A DNA stretch of 64,000 bases, from positions 1 to 64,000 of the forward strand of contig CAKVMI010000003.1 in the NCBI GenBank assembly GCA_934772525.1, given 5' to 3'. The position numbers were made by a program, and so were the translations under genes. Numbering within the stretch: position 1 is the stretch's first letter; each line of letters starts with the position of its first letter. Below, one piece after another: positions 63,958 through 64,000 of this stretch. The notes beneath the pieces were generated by a model, which was given only the letters and a program-made list of their open reading frames with translations, did no database searches and was not told the origin of the DNA. Source of the DNA: an uncultured Clostridia bacterium. GTDB taxonomy: Bacteria > Bacillota > Clostridia > Christensenellales > UBA1242.

Positions 63958-64000
63958 ATAGAACTAAGACAATAATAAGGTCAAGGGAGTATTGCCCTTG

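Overview
The window comes from a low-GC, spore-forming member of the Bacillota, most likely a Clostridia lineage. The evidence is a complete spoIIAA-spoIIAB-sigF operon, a T-box in front of thrS, a ywlE-rpiB pair, Gram-positive style promoters with 17-nt spacers, strong GGAGG-type ribosome binding sites and U-rich hairpin terminators. No rRNA or species-level marker is present, so I do not name a genus.

Layout. 1-7.8 kb: radC, small membrane and nucleotide-hygiene genes, a broken S51 peptidase, an ABC transporter, a decayed 24-25 bp tandem repeat, a SpoU-type RNA methylase and a cytidine deaminase. 7.9-22.7 kb: an accessory island ending at tRNA-Ser. It holds a Sel1 protein, a RecD-like helicase with a small winged-helix partner, an ATPase with a HEPN-like R-N-x3-H motif, a zinc-ribbon membrane pair, a GmrSD-type restriction enzyme, an XRE regulator, a protein with two R-x4-H HEPN-like motifs, the 3' remnant of a serine recombinase, a duplicated 80-residue protein and a superoxide reductase. 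Dispersed hairpin elements carrying TGGCGG separate these units. 22.9-23.3 kb: a previously unlabelled 99-bp degenerate tandem repeat.

23.3-41.4 kb is mainly housekeeping: the sigF operon, transketolase, a shikimate-kinase-like protein without a P-loop, thrS with a T-box (enzyme lacking the TGS domain), a ComEC-like hydrolase, a patatin, a HAD hydrolase, dtd, membrane proteins, and the block zinc-ribbon protein / trmK / rpoD / dnaG. 41.5-45.1 kb is a response regulator / histidine kinase / HtrA-like lipoprotein operon, probably envelope stress. 45.5-48.3 kb is nucleoside salvage (deoB, deoD, a uridine-kinase-like protein). 48.4-51.1 kb is a CadC/CadA metal-efflux pair with a perfect palindrome at its 5' end. 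51.2-54.7 kb holds a small-multidrug-export-like protein, rpiB and ywlE. 54.8-57.5 kb is an SPFH membrane operon resembling ydjGHI of Bacillus. The remainder has tRNA-Val, an MBL hydrolase, a CYTH protein, a self-inhibited Fic protein, exonuclease III, a Nudix hydrolase, a WG-repeat protein and tRNA-Thr.

The part most likely to hold something new is the 8-22 kb island: several RNase-like or ATPase-driven defence candidates, recombinase debris and repeated hairpin boundary elements whose TGGCGGAG core matches the 3' end of the tRNA-Ser that closes the island.
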